Shown here: positions 24,666 through 26,683 of the stretch, piece by piece
Layout of the letters: each line of letters begins with the position of its first letter
How positions within the stretch are numbered: the stretch's first letter is position 1
NCBI GenBank assembly: GCA_900769345.1
Contig: CAAGGJ010000077.1
Span: 1-26,683, forward strand
DNA: 26,683 bases
Source: Bacteroidales bacterium
Lineage (GTDB): Bacteria > Bacteroidota > Bacteroidia > Bacteroidales > Muribaculaceae
Direction of reading: 5' to 3'
The notes under the pieces: model-generated
What the model saw: the letters and a program-made list of their open reading frames with translations, nothing else
What the model was told of the DNA's origin: nothing
Database searches by the model: none
Translations under genes and position numbers: made by a program

Positions 24666-26683
24666 TTACTTCACCACGTAGTTGACTACAGGGAAAGTCT
24701 GACCATTCAAGCTGTACTTGTACCAGCAGAGGTTCCAGTTGAAGAATTTGCGGTTAGGGTTGGTATCACCAGGAGCAAGACCCGGTACGCAAGCTGAAAC
24801 GGTGAATCCTTCGCTTTCTTCGTGAGTAGTCTCATTGGTGTTGCCGTAGCCAAATCCAACGCCGGTCTTTGCACATCCCAGTTGTACTACCAATTCGCTC
24901 TCAACTGAGAATGAGAAGGCTGCCGAAGTAGCTGTACTATTATCGAGAGCAATCTCACGGATTATGCTACCGCCCGAGCCGGTAGTAACGAAGTCGTTCC
25001 ATCTGCCGTTACCCCAAAGTATTTCAGAGTCAGGCACATTGGTAACAATCTTATCGGCAGTAGAAGGATAAGAGAATGGGTCGCCAATGGTGTGGTGGAA
25101 CACTTGGTGAATGTCGGGAGCATTCTTGTCAGAAGCTGTGTAGCGGTCGTAGTCGGTTAGAGCCAAGCCCACAGTCATAGGCTTCTGTGGAATCGAAATG
25201 TTGAGCAAGCCACCTATTTCGTCGACGTTGTCAGATGCCACTATTTCGTAGGTGTAGTTGTCGTAAGGAGCTACTTGCATCACCACTCGGTCGTCGTCGC
25301 GAGCTTCGTAAATCTGGCTGAATGAGATTGTGCTGGTTTCAGAAGTACTCTTGCTGCACTCTTGTTCCATCTTAGTGGTAAATTCTACACCACCGAGCTT
25401 AGTGCCTACCACCGGAGCGGTGATTTCTTGCTCGAAGCCTACTATAAGAGAAGCCGATACGCTGCTCGAGTTAGTGGTCTGCTGCGAGTTGCTTTTGCTG
25501 AAGCCCCATGAGGTAACGAAGTCGTAGTTAGGCTCGGTTTCGTCACCATAATCGAATGTTGGAGGTGCTGCAATCAGAGCATAGATGCGAGGTTCTGTGA
25601 ACGCAAGTTCATGACCCTTGTATTGGAGTACCTTGTGTCCAGGACGGTCGTAAACGGCGCAGAGTGCCGAATTATTACCCCATTCTACATCACCGGGACC
25701 AAACCACCACATGAGTTCGTCTTGTTTTTGGTCACTGCTATTCCACACTTTTCCGGTATCACAGTACTTGAGGAGGTCGGAGTTGAAGTTGTGATAGTGT
25801 TTCAGTGTTGATTTACTTATATCTGTTGTGCTGTCGAAATATGTTTCCGATAGTCCCTGGAACATAAGTCGGTTGCCATTGCTGCTCTCGTAAGTGTTCC
25901 AATTGCGGAAGTAATAGAGCTTGTCATATCCTTGTCCATCTACGTCAGCTGCAATAATGTTGTCGGCAAAGATACTCCAGAAGGTGTTGTCGGTGAATGG
26001 CAGCACTTGGAAATCGCAGAATTCAATTTTTTCAGTCTCACTGTTCCATCGCCACAAGTCGGCACCACACACTATATCGCATGGGTATTCCGGGCCACGG
26101 AAGTGTGCCAATGTGATATTGGTATTACCTATATGACCGTCATAACCTGCGAAACTTCCATTTTCGCCTACGTTATCTGAGTCAATCTTGAGATGGGTTT
26201 CGGTGTTGTTCGGGTCGTACATAGCATGCCACATATAACCTTTCTTTGCAAGTGCTGTACCCGAGTAGTTGCGGAAAAGCATAATGATGTCATTATATTT
26301 GCTTCCCGACACGTTACCAATCTTGATATCGTTGAATACAGTATTCGCGCTGGCATCATAATCGATACAACTATAAGCTATAGGCTCAGCCGTAACATCA
26401 CCCGCGCCATAGACCATAAGCTCAATTTTAGCCTTGCCTTCTTCACCGCCTGCACCTACGCGTAGCACTGCGAGGTCGGGAATGGCATCGCCATTCACAT
26501 CGCCAATAGCAAATCGCACCATCGGTTTCTTCAAGTAATAGGCAGAGCAGTCGAATTCTGTTACGCCGTCATCCTGTAATTTGAAGTTCTTGTGATACAA
26601 ACATGGCTTTGTGTATTGGTTATCTTTCAAAAATTCGCTATTACCTTCCTTAATAACATTAAGCATTGTAGCACCGTCGTAAA
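24666..26683 (-). CDS. FG-GAP/VCBS-repeat protein with Ser/Thr-rich, possibly pore-forming, C-terminal half (5' end outside window)
   Basis: The frame is still open at the right edge (codons ahead of the ATG at 26666 read YDGAT), so the true start probably lies outside. Residue numbers are from that ATG. Residues about 45-345 are FG-GAP-like propeller repeats with Ca-binding-type loops (DVNGDAIPDL 56-65, NVSGSKYNDI 118-127, DVDGQGYDKL 241-250). After EPRIYALIAAPP (358-369), residues 387-452 form two Ser/Thr-rich stretches around an amphipathic segment, and 577-625 are similar. This pattern recalls the stalk and insertion hairpin of aerolysin/ETX-MTX2 toxins, but I do not recognise a named family. 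It ends at its own terminator and shows no sign of belonging to the PUL. Confidence 0.75.
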   Translation of the reverse strand, partial: YDGATMLNVIKEGNSEFLKDNQYTKPCLYHKNFKLQDDGVTEFDCSAYYLKKPMVRFAIGDVNGDAIPDLAVLRVGAGGEEGKAKIELMVYGAGDVTAEPIAYSCIDYDASANTVFNDIKIGNVSGSKYNDIIMLFRNYSGTALAKKGYMWHAMYDPNNTETHLKIDSDNVGENGSFAGYDGHIGNTNITLAHFRGPEYPCDIVCGADLWRWNSETEKIEFCDFQVLPFTDNTFWSIFADNIIAADVDGQGYDKLYYFRNWNTYESSNGNRLMFQGLSETYFDSTTDISKSTLKHYHNFNSDLLKYCDTGKVWNSSDQKQDELMWWFGPGDVEWGNNSALCAVYDRPGHKVLQYKGHELAFTEPRIYALIAAPPTFDYGDETEPNYDFVTSWGFSKSNSQQTTNSSSVSASLIVGFEQEITAPVVGTKLGGVEFTTKMEQECSKSTSETSTISFSQIYEARDDDRVVMQVAPYDNYTYEIVASDNVDEIGGLLNISIPQKPMTVGLALTDYDRYTASDKNAPDIHQVFHHTIGDPFSYPSTADKIVTNVPDSEILWGNGRWNDFVTTGSGGSIIREIALDNSTATSAAFSFSVESELVVQLGCAKTGVGFGYGNTNETTHEESEGFTVSACVPGLAPGDTNPNRKFFNWNLCWYKYSLNGQTFPVVNYVVK

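Noticed and set aside
1..26683. CRISPR arrays, tRNA or rRNA genes, insertion sequences
   Set aside because: No regularly spaced direct repeats, cloverleaf-type sequences or transposase-like proteins were recognised; the only mobile element seen is the group II intron end.

Overview
The window looks like part of a chromosome from a gut- or rumen-type Bacteroidales bacterium (Bacteroides, Prevotella or Muribaculaceae sense; the genus cannot be fixed from the sequence alone). The evidence is a SusC/SusD pair, many SPII lipoproteins with the acidic run after the cysteine that is common in Bacteroidetes surface lipoproteins, TAnnTTTG-type promoter elements and weak Shine-Dalgarno sites.

Layout. 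Positions 1-296 hold the 3' end of a group II intron on the + strand: the last 78 codons of its maturase, then domains V and VI. Positions 361-23295 form a 14-gene polysaccharide utilization locus (PUL), all on the - strand and therefore read from right to left. The order of transcription is: GH5 endoglucanase-like, SGNH/sialate-O-acetylesterase-like esterase, GH5 mannanase-like lipoprotein, CE7 acetyl esterase; then, after a promoter-bearing gap, SusC, SusD and two IPT/TIG surface glycan-binding lipoproteins; then, after an intra-operon hairpin, surface GH26 mannanase with an Ig-like domain, GH3 beta-glucosidase, second GH26 mannanase, GH130 mannosylglucose phosphorylase, mannobiose/cellobiose 2-epimerase and GH36 alpha-galactosidase. 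An AraC-family regulator (23437-24312, - strand) lies directly upstream. A regulatory gap and a strong terminator (24566-24605) separate the PUL from an unrelated-looking large protein with FG-GAP repeats and a Ser/Thr-rich C-terminal half; that gene runs off the right edge.

How the genes fit together. The set matches acetylated (galacto)glucomannan. Surface binding proteins and the GH26 with an acidic post-cysteine sequence would capture and cut the chain, SusC/SusD would import oligosaccharides, two esterases would remove acetyl groups, GH36 would remove galactose side groups, and GH5, GH26 and GH3 enzymes would shorten the backbone to mannobiose, glucose and mixed disaccharides. In the cytosol the epimerase would turn beta-1,4-mannobiose into mannosylglucose and the GH130 would phosphorolyse it to mannose-1-phosphate and glucose, as established for Bacteroides fragilis. 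No inner-membrane mannobiose transporter, GH2 beta-mannosidase or hybrid two-component sensor is seen in the window.

The PUL is a recognisable type. The less ordinary items are the internally duplicated C-terminal binding module of the first IPT/TIG lipoprotein, the FG-GAP protein with an aerolysin-like sequence pattern, the group II intron whose maturase frame reads through domain V, and several shared or symmetrical sequences in the PUL's intergenic gaps.
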